From: CAVIQK01 sp964613035
GTDB taxonomy: Bacteria; Bacillota; Clostridia; Christensenellales; DTU072
Reading direction: 5' to 3'
DNA length: 28,743 bases
Assembly (NCBI GenBank): GCA_964613035.1
Contig: CAZTFQ010000019.1
Span: 1-28,743, forward strand
Part shown: one piece after another, positions 14,252 through 22,057 of the stretch
Numbering within the stretch: position 1 is the first letter of the stretch
Layout of the letters: each line of letters opens with the position of its first letter
The notes under the pieces: generated by a model
Told to the model about the DNA's origin: nothing
Databases searched by the model: none
The model's input: the letters and a program-made list of their open reading frames with translations, nothing else
Translations under genes and position numbers: made by a program

Positions 14252-15841
14252 TTACTTCTCGTAAGCCTTGTAATCGACCTTGCCGACGGGCGTTTTTTTG
14301 AGCTCTTTGACAGGCTCTATTATACGAGGAACGGCGTACTTGATCGTATTGTCCAATATGTGCTGCTTAATATATTCCTCTATATAGCTGCTGTATTTAT
14401 ACATCGGATTCATTACGACCAGAAGCTTGGTGCAAGGCTTGCCGTCTTTTTCCGCAGCCACCACGCATGCCGAATCTATCTCGGGAAGGTTGGTGACGAG
14501 GTTCTCTATCTCGGACGGGAAAATATTGACGCCCATAATCTTGACGACTCTCTTGGAGCGGTCTTTGAAGAACAGATATCCTTCGTCGTCCATATATCCG
14601 ACGTCGCCCGTACGAACGTAGCGCGTACCGTTGAACTCTACGAAGCATCTCTCGGTCGCTTCGGGGTCTCCGAGATATTCTATCATATTGGAAGGACACG
14701 TAACGATTATTTCGCCGAGGGTACCTCTCTCGACCTCTTTCATATCCTCGTCCACGATACGGATATCCGCCCCTACTATCGCCTGTCCCTGACTGCCGAG
14801 TTTGGCGTGTCCGGGGCGATTGACGGTAACGACGGTGGTCGCTTCCGTAAGTCCGTAGCCCTCCAGAATCTCGGCGGTGGAGCCGTATTCTTTTAAGACC
14901 GCGTCGAACTTAATCTTAAGATCGTCGGGTAAACGGTCGCCTCCGCAGAAGATGAATTTTAGACAAGACAGATACTTACCTCTAAAGGACTTAAGGTCGA
15001 GCATTTTTCTGAACATCTGCGGTATGCCCGCGAGGAACGTGACTCTGTATTTCTTAATATTACGCACGAGCGATTCCGCCGAAAAATCGGGCTGGAGCAC
15101 GACTCTGCCGTGGGTGATGATCGTATGCAGAGACACCCCCAGACCGAATCCGTGGAAGATAGGCAGTACCATAAGCATACTGTCCTTATCGTTGTATTGA
15201 TAATCCGAGCAGGCCGTCTCTATGATGTTGTCCGCGAGGGCATTGAAAGCCATATTGTCGAGGACGATTGTTTTAGGGTCGCCTTCCGTTCCGCCGCTAT
15301 GGAGATATACGGCTCTGGCGTCGGCGTCGGTCGAGGTCGGGACGTAGTACGTCGAAGAAAGGCAATCTTTATATTTAACGACCGTGGTGGGAACCTTTTT
15401 GTCGCCGAGGAGTTTTACGAAGTTTTTCTTAAACCCTGTAAGGAAATCGGACGGAGCGCAGGATATGATTTTGACGCCCTTCTCTACGAGAATCTTTTCG
15501 TGCTTACCTACGAAGCGGTCCATAAGGAAAAGGATTTTCGTATTAGTCTTCTTCATAATCCCTACTATCGCGGAAGTGGACAACAGAGGATGGATGGAGT
15601 TGACTATCGCGCCTATTTTGTTAATCGCGTATATGGCGACGACGGCTTCCGGGATATTGGGAAGGCACACTCCGACGGAGTCGCCTTTCTTCACTCCCTG
15701 CTCGCCGAGATACGACGCCAGTCTGTCTATATGATCTTTGAGTTCTGCGGCGGAAATTTCCTGACCGTAAAAGATAAGCTTGGTTTCGTCGGGTTTGGTT
15801 AAACCCATTCTGACGAGATATTGATACATTGTTTCTTTCAT
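14252..15841 (-). CDS. AMP-forming acyl-CoA ligase-like enzyme
   Basis: 529 residues of the ANL adenylating superfamily, which activates a carboxylic acid with ATP and usually loads it onto CoA. Motifs: phosphate loop HSGGTEGDPK (181-190), a variant of SGTTGxPKG; GYGLTEAT (328-335); RTGDVGY (410-416); hinge and motif A8-like KDRSKRVVKIMGVNI (426-440); and the adenylation lysine K521 in TPVGK. A FadD-like medium- or long-chain acyl ligase is the best guess. AAGGAG lies eight bases before ATG and the start overlaps the PAP2 stop by four bases (ATGA), so translation is coupled. With a lipid phosphatase and an esterase as neighbours, a role in membrane or acyl-lipid metabolism is plausible. Confidence 0.88.
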   Translation of the reverse strand: MKETMYQYLVRMGLTKPDETKLIFYGQEISAAELKDHIDRLASYLGEQGVKKGDSVGVCLPNIPEAVVAIYAINKIGAIVNSIHPLLSTSAIVGIMKKTNTKILFLMDRFVGKHEKILVEKGVKIISCAPSDFLTGFKKNFVKLLGDKKVPTTVVKYKDCLSSTYYVPTSTDADARAVYLHSGGTEGDPKTIVLDNMAFNALADNIIETACSDYQYNDKDSMLMVLPIFHGFGLGVSLHTIITHGRVVLQPDFSAESLVRNIKKYRVTFLAGIPQMFRKMLDLKSFRGKYLSCLKFIFCGGDRLPDDLKIKFDAVLKEYGSTAEILEGYGLTEATTVVTVNRPGHAKLGSQGQAIVGADIRIVDEDMKEVERGTLGEIIVTCPSNMIEYLGDPEATERCFVEFNGTRYVRTGDVGYMDDEGYLFFKDRSKRVVKIMGVNIFPSEIENLVTNLPEIDSACVVAAEKDGKPCTKLLVVMNPMYKYSSYIEEYIKQHILDNTIKYAVPRIIEPVKELKKTPVGKVDYKAYEK

Positions 15842-16776
15842 TCAACGATCTCCTTAGCGGTAACGGAACCGCGTTTTTCTGATAATTTTTTTGCTATCGC
15901 GGGAAGCGCGTATTTCCAGAGCACTGCGGAAAAGAACGCCGCGGCGCCGCCTATAATAGTATCCGAGAGAAAGTGAGCCTCGTTGACGACGCGGGAAAAC
16001 GCCATAACGACGACTGCTATCCAGGGGACGACGTAGCACAGAGCCTTTTTCCACGAGGGGGCGTCGCGATATATGAGAGGAAGATAAATAAGGACGAAGA
16101 GCACTCCTGCCGAGGCGGTGTGACCGGACGGGAACGACTTATAAAAATCGTCCTGTTGCGGACTGCCTTCCACTACGTAATCGGCGATATTCGATTTAGA
16201 CCAGTTGGGGTGCCACCACGGAGTGAAGCCCGAGGCGTTATCGTCCATATTGCGGAAGCGGAGTCTGCACCAGAAAAGTTTCGAGCCCTGCACAATTGCC
16301 TGAGAGGTGAGCACGACCAGCACGCAAAACACGCCGAACAGCAACCATTTATTCATAAGACGCTTGTCGAAATATGTCGAAATTTTAACGAAAAAGAACG
16401 TCTCGACCGCCGCCAAAAACACGACGTAGAGATATTTATATTCGGAAGCGGAAATAGATTCCGTCATGACGTGCTTTACGAACCACTTGTTGGTCATAAA
16501 TAGCGTAACGAATATAAGACAGACGTTAAGAAGTCCGAGGTAATGCTTTTCTTTAGGAATATTACATAGAATGACGAGTAGCCCGAAGAGTAGTATCATA
16601 TAGGCTATACCGTCGCCGAAGTAGGCAAAAAACTGACCGTAGAGGGAATCCGGATTGCCTATCGCCCTCGACAACGCGAGATCGTATTCTCCGTAATTGA
16701 CTCCGAGGACGGTAAGGACCGCCGCCAGCGCAAGGATTCCGAATACGTAGAGAGAAATTTTCAAGTATTTATTCAT
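15838..16776 (-). CDS. PAP2-family membrane phosphatase
   Basis: 312 residues with about seven membrane spans. The three PAP2 motifs are present: K166-x6-R173 (the usual following Pro is Phe), PSGHT (216-220, His219) and SRVVNEAHFLSD (261-272, His268). Such enzymes remove phosphate from lipid phosphates such as phosphatidic acid, phosphatidylglycerol phosphate or undecaprenyl diphosphate at the membrane. I start at ATG 16776 (MNKYLKISL), behind a weak GGGGA site. A TTG 22 codons upstream is in frame, but that TTG is the -35 box of the promoter, so it cannot be in the mRNA. First gene of a three-gene operon. Confidence 0.88.
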   Translation of the reverse strand: MNKYLKISLYVFGILALAAVLTVLGVNYGEYDLALSRAIGNPDSLYGQFFAYFGDGIAYMILLFGLLVILCNIPKEKHYLGLLNVCLIFVTLFMTNKWFVKHVMTESISASEYKYLYVVFLAAVETFFFVKISTYFDKRLMNKWLLFGVFCVLVVLTSQAIVQGSKLFWCRLRFRNMDDNASGFTPWWHPNWSKSNIADYVVEGSPQQDDFYKSFPSGHTASAGVLFVLIYLPLIYRDAPSWKKALCYVVPWIAVVVMAFSRVVNEAHFLSDTIIGGAAAFFSAVLWKYALPAIAKKLSEKRGSVTAKEIVE

Positions 16777-16813
16777 AATAATTTCCCCGATTAGGAAACA
16801 GTTTGATAGATAC

Positions 16814-16842
16814 ATTATAATAAAAGTCGTCATAATTTTCAA
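16814..16842 (-). promoter_or_regulatory. promoter of the PAP2-ligase-esterase operon
   Basis: TTGAAA (16842-16837), 17 bases, perfect TATAAT (16819-16814) on the minus strand. Predicted start near 16807, leader about 31 nt to ATG 16776. It lies back to back with the start of the PRC-barrel-like gene. Confidence 0.75.
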
Positions 16843-16878
16843 CCTTACGAATAAAGATTTTGTATAACGGAGGTGAAA

Positions 16879-17493
16879 ATGCTGTTAAGCGAAGTTTTCG
16901 GTAAAACGGTCGTGGACAAACTGAGCGGCAACGGATGCGGGGAAATACGCTCCGCGCTTATCGGAAAGCGCAGCGGAAAATTGTCTCTACTGGTCGCGGA
17001 CGAAGTTTTTTCTAAGAGAAAAATCACGGGGAAAAGCCGTCTGGTTATCATTAAAGGATTGACAAGTAAAGAATACGACGCCGCAAGATATCATCAAATA
17101 AAAATCGGCGAGAAAATTATATCCGACGTCGGCGAAGATATCGGAGAAATAGTCGATTACGACGACGAAAAAAAGACATTATTTACAAAAAACGGAACGT
17201 ACGATTTACGAGGTCTGATCGTATCGGGAGAATATGCAGTAATAAAAAAGACCACCGCAAGCGATCGCCCTATTGCCGGCCGTACCACTCGGACCGCAGT
17301 CGAAAGCAAGCCTTCCGTCGCTAAAATCATTCCGTCCGAGTACGGATTCCTGATAGGCAGAATATTAAAAAAGGACGTGCGGAACATCAACGAGACGGTT
17401 TTTCTCCCCCGAGGCACCGTCGTGACAGCCGACGTCATCGATTATGCCAAGAAGAACGAAAAGCTCTCCGATCTGGTAGGAGCGACGAGATGA
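16879..17493 (+). CDS. PRC-barrel-like protein
   Basis: 204 residues, no signal or membrane segment. Residues 1-55 (VFGKTVVDKLSGNGCGEIRSALI) and 72-125 (KIGEKIISDVGEDIGEIVDYDDEKKTL) each have the short beta-strand pattern of PRC-barrel domains, small folds that occur in RNA-processing and photosystem proteins. The C-terminal 50 residues (GFLIGRILKKDVRNINETVF, ending KNEKLSDLVGATR) form a separate conserved-looking tail. The function is unknown. I start at ATG 16879; an in-frame GTG six bases upstream is part of the GGAGGTG ribosome binding site. It is divergent from PAP2 and is followed by a terminator shared with rpsI. Confidence 0.7.
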   Translation: MLLSEVFGKTVVDKLSGNGCGEIRSALIGKRSGKLSLLVADEVFSKRKITGKSRLVIIKGLTSKEYDAARYHQIKIGEKIISDVGEDIGEIVDYDDEKKTLFTKNGTYDLRGLIVSGEYAVIKKTTASDRPIAGRTTRTAVESKPSVAKIIPSEYGFLIGRILKKDVRNINETVFLPRGTVVTADVIDYAKKNEKLSDLVGATR

Positions 17494-17541
17494 GTCAGGA
17501 GTTGTGATTGCCGATGGCAAGTTATGAGTTAGGAGTTGTGA
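17490..17541. repeat. 18-bp direct repeat, probable mini-element remnant
   Basis: ATGAGTCAGGAGTTGTGA (17490-17507) recurs as ATGAGTTAGGAGTTGTGA (17524-17541) with one mismatch and a period of 34 bases. The spacer contains the small inverted repeat TTGCCGATGGCAA. The first copy contains the stop codon of the PRC-barrel-like gene. Runs of 'gagttaggagtt' type are typical of short mobile or satellite-like intergenic elements in clostridia. Confidence 0.6.
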
Positions 17542-17550
17542 GATAAAACA

Positions 17551-17589
17551 AAAACAGAGCGTCGAGCGACACTCTGTTTTTTTTGTTTT
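17551..17589. terminator. bidirectional terminator between the PRC-barrel-like gene and rpsI
   Basis: AAAACAGAG (17551-17559) pairs with CTCTGTTTT (17572-17580), and the inner GTCG (17561-17564) pairs with CGAC (17567-17570) across one C/A mismatch. The plus strand continues as T8-G-T4; the minus strand also has a T-rich tail. It ends the convergent transcripts of the plus gene and of rplM-rpsI. Confidence 0.85.
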
Positions 17590-17604
17590 AAGTAATATAA
17601 ATAA

Positions 17605-18015
17605 TTATCTCTTGGAGAATTGAGGAGCTTTACGAGCCTTATGGAGACCGTATTTCTTACGCTCTTTCATTCTGGGATCTCTCGTCAGAAAACCGGCTGC
17701 CTTAAGAGCGGGACGGAGGGAAGGATCCGCTTCGCAGAGTGCTCTGGCGATGCCGTGACGGATAGCACCGGCTTGACCGGATACGCCGCCGCCGTAGACG
17801 TTGACCTGTACTTCATAATTGCCCTGACCGTTGACGAGGGCGAGGGGCTGATTGACGATATACTGTTGCGCGTCGATGGGGAAATACTCCTCGAGGCTGC
17901 GCTTGTTGATGGTGATACCGCTGCCGCCGGGAATTATTCTAACTCTGGCGATAGCCTTTTTTCTTCTGCCGGTACCCCAATATTGAACCTTTTTAGTTGC
18001 TTTTTTAGTTGCCAT
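17605..18015 (-). CDS. rpsI: 30S ribosomal protein S9
   Basis: 136 residues. The family pattern is clear: YWGTGRRKKAIARVRIIPG (8-26), GGGVSGQAGAIRHGIARAL (75-93) and the basic C-terminal tail KYGLHKARKAPQFSKR that reaches the ribosomal P site. GAGGTGA lies directly before ATG. It follows rplM by nine bases, the usual bacterial L13-S9 pair, and ends at a terminator shared with the opposite gene. Confidence 0.98.
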   Translation of the reverse strand: MATKKATKKVQYWGTGRRKKAIARVRIIPGGSGITINKRSLEEYFPIDAQQYIVNQPLALVNGQGNYEVQVNVYGGGVSGQAGAIRHGIARALCEADPSLRPALKAAGFLTRDPRMKERKKYGLHKARKAPQFSKR

Positions 18016-18024
18016 AACTCACCT

Positions 18025-18456
18025 CTATTTCAAAACGAGAACTTCGGGTTTTTGCGCTTCGTGTTTGTGATCGGGACCGACGTAAACGTGAAGCTTCTCG
18101 ATCATGTCTCTGCCGAGAGAATTCTTGGGAAGCATTCCTTTGACAGCCTCTCTGACGACGAATTCGGGTTTAGTTGCCATAAGAGTTTTATACTGGATCT
18201 CTTTAAGACCTCCGATATAACCGGTGTGGTAACGATATAACTTTTGCTCTAATTTCTTGCCTGTAAGAATAACCTTATCGCAATTGACGATGATAACGTA
18301 GTCGCCGGTATCGACGTTGGGGGTGTAGGTGGGTTTATTCTTGCCTCTCAAAATCATAGCGACCTGAGACGCGAGACGACCTAAGACCATACCTTCCGCA
18401 TCGATGACGTACCACTTTCTGTCGACTGCTTCGGCTTTTGCCATGTAGGATTTCAT
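18025..18456 (-). CDS. rplM: 50S ribosomal protein L13
   Basis: 143 residues, normal length. The family pattern includes RKWYVIDAEGMVLGRLAS (13-30), GDYVIIVNCDKVILTGKKL (51-69), the RYHTGYIGGLKE segment and GMLPKNSLGRDM. L13 is an early-assembly protein of the large subunit. ACGGAGG lies eight bases before ATG. It has a TTGACA promoter of its own about 95 bases upstream, so the pair rplM-rpsI is transcribed separately from truA even though the gene order is the conserved ecf-truA-rplM-rpsI. The long leader may carry an L13 feedback site. Confidence 0.98.
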   Translation of the reverse strand: MKSYMAKAEAVDRKWYVIDAEGMVLGRLASQVAMILRGKNKPTYTPNVDTGDYVIIVNCDKVILTGKKLEQKLYRYHTGYIGGLKEIQYKTLMATKPEFVVREAVKGMLPKNSLGRDMIEKLHVYVGPDHKHEAQKPEVLVLK

Positions 18457-18545
18457 GACTTAACCTCCGTGAAAAATTAAATGTATTTCGTCATTTTTTC
18501 GGGTTACTCCGAAGGGGCTAATTCCGAAGGTTTCCGCTAAAATGC
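18457..18545 (-). promoter_or_regulatory. 5' leader of rplM-rpsI, possible L13 autoregulatory site
   Basis: An 89-nt leader between the predicted transcription start and the rplM ATG. It contains two copies of CCTTCGG, and a TTCGG-AGTAAC-CCGAA hairpin (about 18512-18497). L13 leaders that bind the protein are known in Bacillota. The match here is by position and length, not by a recognised consensus. Confidence 0.35.
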
Positions 18546-18551
18546 TTAATT

Positions 18552-18580
18552 ATAATATAATAGTCAAGCCTCTATGTCAA
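18552..18580 (-). promoter_or_regulatory. promoter of rplM-rpsI
   Basis: A perfect TTGACA (18580-18575), 17 bases, TATTAT (18557-18552) on the minus strand. Predicted start near 18545. It is inside the 187-base gap between truA and rplM. Confidence 0.7.
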
Positions 18581-18643
18581 TCAAAAAAAGGCTTTTGGGG
18601 GAATATTTTTTATTTAATCGACATTTTGCGATTTTTGTCGAAT

Positions 18644-19387
18644 TTATATTTCGTCGTAGACGACTTCTTTCAGATAAAGTCCGTGCGCGGGGAACGTTTT
18701 GCCGCCGAGCTCTCGGTCACCCTTTTCTATCATATCTTTTAGCGCGGTCGGAGGTCTCTTGCCCTTACCGATAAAGACGAGCGTCCCTACTATTATCCTA
18801 ACCATATTATATAAAAAGCCGTCGCCCGTAACGGTGAGGGTGAGTTCGTCGTCCTTTTGCGTCAGCTCCGCGAAGTATATCGTACGTACGGTGTTGTCGG
18901 TGATTTTACTGCCCGTTGCGGAGAATGCCTTGAAGTCGTGGGTGCCCGCTATATCGACAAGAGCCTTTTTCATAAGTTCGACGTCCACGGGCGGCACGAC
19001 CTGCACGTGAGTATCCGCGCGGACGGGAGAAATAAAACGCGAAACGTACATTTTATAGACGTAAGTTTTTCTTTTAGCCGAATAGCGCACGTGAAAGTCG
19101 TCGGGGACTATGCGTGCGGACTTGACGCGGACGTCTTTAGGGAGAAGGCTGTTGACCGCCATCGGGAGACGATTGAGAGGAAAAGCCTTCTCGGAATCGA
19201 AGTGAGCCGTCTGTCCCGTAGCGTGTACGCCCGAGTCGGTACGTCCGGAGCCCTCCGTCCTGATATTCTCGTTGAAGAGCTCTGAGAGCGCACGATTAAG
19301 GACGTCCTGCACGGCGACGCCGTTGATTTGGGACTGCCAGCCGACGTAGTTTTTTCCGAAATACTCTACGGTGAGGAGATAACGCAT
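18644..19387 (-). CDS. truA: tRNA pseudouridine(38-40) synthase
   Basis: 247 residues. It converts uridines 38-40 of the tRNA anticodon arm to pseudouridine. The catalytic Asp is D51 in GSGRTDSGVHATGQ (46-59). The N-terminal MRYLLTVEYFGKNYVGWQSQ and the later FLYNMVRIIVGTLVFIGKGK are typical. The ATG lies two bases after the ecfT stop and has no ribosome binding site of its own, so it is translated by coupling. It is the last gene of the ecfA1-ecfA2-ecfT-truA unit. No good terminator follows; a TCGACA/TGTCGA stem at 18640-18616 lacks a U run. Confidence 0.97.
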   Translation of the reverse strand: MRYLLTVEYFGKNYVGWQSQINGVAVQDVLNRALSELFNENIRTEGSGRTDSGVHATGQTAHFDSEKAFPLNRLPMAVNSLLPKDVRVKSARIVPDDFHVRYSAKRKTYVYKMYVSRFISPVRADTHVQVVPPVDVELMKKALVDIAGTHDFKAFSATGSKITDNTVRTIYFAELTQKDDELTLTVTGDGFLYNMVRIIVGTLVFIGKGKRPPTALKDMIEKGDRELGGKTFPAHGLYLKEVVYDEI

Positions 19388-19389
19388 AA

Positions 19390-20232
19390 CTATCTTAACA
19401 AAAAGTCGATATCGGGCAGAAGAGCGAACAAGACGCCGTCCGTCCTAAGCAACACTATAAGCGTAATGAGCGCGGCGAAAGCCAGCACGCCGAATATATC
19501 TCTCCAGGTAAAACGGGAGCGTTTCATCTTGGTTCTTTTTTCCGTGGCGTTGTAACATCTGGCGTCTAGAGCCAGCGCGAGATCGGACGCCTTGGAAAAA
19601 GCCGAGACGAAGAGCGGAATAAGAATAGGAAGGAGAGCTTTTGCACGTTTGAAAATATTGCCCGTATCGAACGCGGCGCCGCGGGCTTTTTGAGCCAAAG
19701 TGATTTTATTGATTTCTTCCACGAGCGTGGGAATGAGTCTCAAAGCGATACTCATAATAATGGCGACGTCGTGCACGGGGAACTTAATCCATTTAAGGGG
19801 GGTCATCAGCCATTCCAGACCGTCGGTCAAAGCCATGGGCGTGGTGGTGAGAGTCGTTATGGAAGTACCCAGAATGAGCAAGACTAGCCTCAACATCATC
19901 TTGATAGTGAAGTCTATGCCTTCATAAGTAATCAGAGGGAAGCCTTCGAAAACTTTTTCTCCGTCTCTATAGAACAAGAGATTGAGCACGACGGTTACGA
20001 GTATCAGGACGAGCACCGTTTTCAGACTGCTTAGCACCGACTTGACGGGCACGGAGGAAGCTATTATCATCGCCGCGACGAAGGTTGCCAGCACTATATA
20101 TCCCCAATATGAATCGACCAAAAACACCGCTACGATATACGCTATCGCGAAGACGATTTTTGCCCTCGCGTCCATACGGTGTACTATGCTGTTGCCGGGA
20201 TAATATTGTCCGAAGGCGATATCTTTTAACAT
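19390..20232 (-). CDS. ecfT: ECF transporter transmembrane component EcfT
   Basis: 280 residues with about six membrane spans. EcfT couples the two ATPases to exchangeable substrate-binding S components for vitamin or metal uptake. The two coupling motifs are AQKARGAAFD (181-189, Ala-Arg-Gly) and ALDARCYN (221-228), where the second motif has Cys instead of Gly. The gene overlaps ecfA2 by seven bases. No S component is encoded beside it, which fits a group II system shared by several S components elsewhere in the genome. Confidence 0.95.
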   Translation of the reverse strand: MLKDIAFGQYYPGNSIVHRMDARAKIVFAIAYIVAVFLVDSYWGYIVLATFVAAMIIASSVPVKSVLSSLKTVLVLILVTVVLNLLFYRDGEKVFEGFPLITYEGIDFTIKMMLRLVLLILGTSITTLTTTPMALTDGLEWLMTPLKWIKFPVHDVAIIMSIALRLIPTLVEEINKITLAQKARGAAFDTGNIFKRAKALLPILIPLFVSAFSKASDLALALDARCYNATEKRTKMKRSRFTWRDIFGVLAFAALITLIVLLRTDGVLFALLPDIDFLLR

Positions 20233-21083
20233 ATCTTACCTCCGAAATATTCCCTTAAAGAATCGACCAGTTCTTCCGCGGTGAGAGGTACTTCTCCGAG
20301 ATCTATTCCGCGCTCTTTAAGCATCGCGTATATAGCGGCGGAATGAGGCAATCCGAGAGACAATTCCTCGGTTTGGGTTCCCGAAAACAGTTGTCGGGGA
20401 GTCGTATCTGCGGCGACTTTACCTTCCGACATAACTATTATTCTGTCGGTGTACTCCGCTATCTCGTCCATATTGTGAGATATGATGACGACGGTTTTTA
20501 CAAAACTTTTTTTGAGAGACTTAATGAGCTCCAGCATCTCTCTTTTCCCTACGGGGTCGAGTCCCGAGGTAGGCTCGTCCAGCACCAATATTTCCGGACG
20601 CGACGCTATCACGCCCGCTATGGCTATGCGGCGTTTTTCTCCGCCCGACAGGGAAAACGGTTCTCTGTCCTTGAAGCTTTCGTAGTCCAGTCCTACCGCT
20701 TCTATGGCTTCTTTTACCAGCGCGTCGGTCTCCTCTCGGCTATAACCGAAGTTAAGCGGTCCGAAGGCGACGTCCTTATAGCAGGTCTCTTCGAAGAGTT
20801 GCATCTCCGGATACTGGAAAAGCATTCCGACGTTTTTTCTTAACGCGAGCTTGTCGAACTTACGTTTGGTAAGGTCTATTTCGCCTACGACGATGCTGCC
20901 CTTCTCTATCTTCACGAGAGCGTTGAAGTGTTGTACGAGAGTGGATTTACCGGATCCAGTGGCTCCTATTATGCCGACCGTTTCGCCTTCTTCTATCGTA
21001 AAAGTAACGCCGTCCAGAGCGCGTTTTTCGTAAGGGGTGCCTTGCATATAAGTGAAGGTCAGATCGTTTACTTTAATCGACAT
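20226..21083 (-). CDS. ecfA2: ECF transporter ATPase EcfA2
   Basis: 285 residues. ABC ATPase motifs: Walker A GATGSGKS (40-47), Q-loop FQYPEMQ (89-95), signature LSGGEKRR (145-152), Walker B ILVLDE (165-170), and the switch His in ISHNMDE. The signature LSGGE with the FQYPEMQLFEET segment is typical of the second EcfA subunit. The C-terminal domain of about 50 residues is also typical of EcfA proteins. It overlaps ecfA1 by 16 bases and ecfT by seven, so the subunits are made in step. Confidence 0.95.
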   Translation of the reverse strand: MSIKVNDLTFTYMQGTPYEKRALDGVTFTIEEGETVGIIGATGSGKSTLVQHFNALVKIEKGSIVVGEIDLTKRKFDKLALRKNVGMLFQYPEMQLFEETCYKDVAFGPLNFGYSREETDALVKEAIEAVGLDYESFKDREPFSLSGGEKRRIAIAGVIASRPEILVLDEPTSGLDPVGKREMLELIKSLKKSFVKTVVIISHNMDEIAEYTDRIIVMSEGKVAADTTPRQLFSGTQTEELSLGLPHSAAIYAMLKERGIDLGEVPLTAEELVDSLREYFGGKIC

Positions 21084-21898
21084 ATAGCCTCCACCAATTC
21101 TTCGTCCGTAAGGGGTGCACCCAGAGGGAGCTCGTCCTTCAACGCGTACGCCACTTTAGTCGCGACGGGCATATCTATATTGGCTCTCTCGATCACTTCC
21201 GAGTTGCCGAAAATTTCACGAGGAGTGCCCGTACCCACTATCTCTCCGTCAGCCATTACGACGACTTTGTCGGCGTCTACCGCCTCGTCCATATAATGAG
21301 TAACCAGCAACACCGTCATTCCGTTGTCGCGATTGAGTTTTCTTATTACCTCGAGGACTTCCTTTCTACCTGCCGGGTCCAACATCGAAGTGGACTCGTC
21401 GAAGATGACCGCACGCGGCATCATTGCGAGAATAGCCGCTATGGCAATACGTTGTTTTTGACCGCCCGACAGTTTAAAAGGCGTGTGATTGCGATACTCG
21501 CTCATGCCTACGGCGTCCAGAGCCCAGTCGACGCGGCGTCTTATCTCCTCCGAAGGGACACCCAGATTCTCCGGTCCGAAAGCGATGTCGTCCTCGATTA
21601 TAGAGGCGACCATCTGGTTGTCGGGGTTTTGGAAAACCATTCCGACGCGTTGTCTTATATCGAAAACTCTGTCCTCGTCCGCGACGTCTATGCCGTCCAC
21701 GAAGACTTTACCTTCATCGGGCACGAGAAAGCCGTTGATAAGCTTGGACAGAGTGGATTTCCCGGAACCGTTCTTCCCGAGAATCACGACGAAAGAGCCC
21801 TCCTCTACGGAAAGGTCGATATTGCGGACTCCGCCGATTTTTTCGTCGCCCGCTTTATACGCGTAGCTGACGTTATTGAGCGATATGAAAGGATTCAT
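21068..21898 (-). CDS. ecfA1: ECF transporter ATPase EcfA1
   Basis: 276 residues. Walker A GKNGSGKST (41-49), Q-loop FQNPDNQM (89-96), signature LSGGQKQR (143-150), Walker B AVIFDE (163-168), D-loop SMLD (171-174) and switch His in VTHYMDE. The FQNPDNQ motif identifies the first EcfA subunit. It heads the ecf-truA operon. There is no Shine-Dalgarno sequence before ATG (GACCGT); instead a -10 box TAAAAT ends six bases before it, which predicts a leaderless message. The gene diverges from nifJ across 159 bases. Confidence 0.95.
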   Translation of the reverse strand: MNPFISLNNVSYAYKAGDEKIGGVRNIDLSVEEGSFVVILGKNGSGKSTLSKLINGFLVPDEGKVFVDGIDVADEDRVFDIRQRVGMVFQNPDNQMVASIIEDDIAFGPENLGVPSEEIRRRVDWALDAVGMSEYRNHTPFKLSGGQKQRIAIAAILAMMPRAVIFDESTSMLDPAGRKEVLEVIRKLNRDNGMTVLLVTHYMDEAVDADKVVVMADGEIVGTGTPREIFGNSEVIERANIDMPVATKVAYALKDELPLGAPLTDEELVEAICRLK

Positions 21899-21904
21899 AC
21901 GGTC

Positions 21905-21933
21905 ATTTTAGCACAAGTAGAATATTATGAAAA
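21905..21933 (-). promoter_or_regulatory. predicted leaderless promoter of the ecf-truA operon
   Basis: TTTTCA (21933-21928), 17 bases, TAAAAT (21910-21905) on the minus strand. The six bases GACCGT lead to ATG at 21898, so +1 is the A of the start codon. Confidence 0.6.
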
Positions 21934-21967
21934 GCAAAAAAGAGAAAACGAAAAATTTAATTTATTA

Positions 21968-21996
21968 TTGACTATCTATATTATAACAGCTATAAT
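21968..21996 (+). promoter_or_regulatory. promoter of nifJ
   Basis: TTGACT (21968-21973), 17 bases, perfect TATAAT (21991-21996) on the plus strand. Predicted start near 22003, leader about 55 nt, ending in ACGGAGG nine to ten bases before ATG. It is strong, as expected for a central metabolic gene. Confidence 0.75.
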
Positions 21997-22057
21997 TATA
22001 TCGATTACTTTTCAATAGAAAAAATCAAAACGAATTTTTTACGGAGGTTTCATCAAT

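Noticed and set aside
14245..14252. Perfect AAGGAGGT on the plus strand between the ligase and esterase genes
   Set aside because: No plus-strand start codon follows at a usable distance and no coding frame is supported; probably chance.
16777..16842. Extended TTG start for the PAP2 gene
   Set aside because: The TTG is the first three bases of a TTGAAA-17-TATAAT promoter, so the extension would not be in the mRNA.
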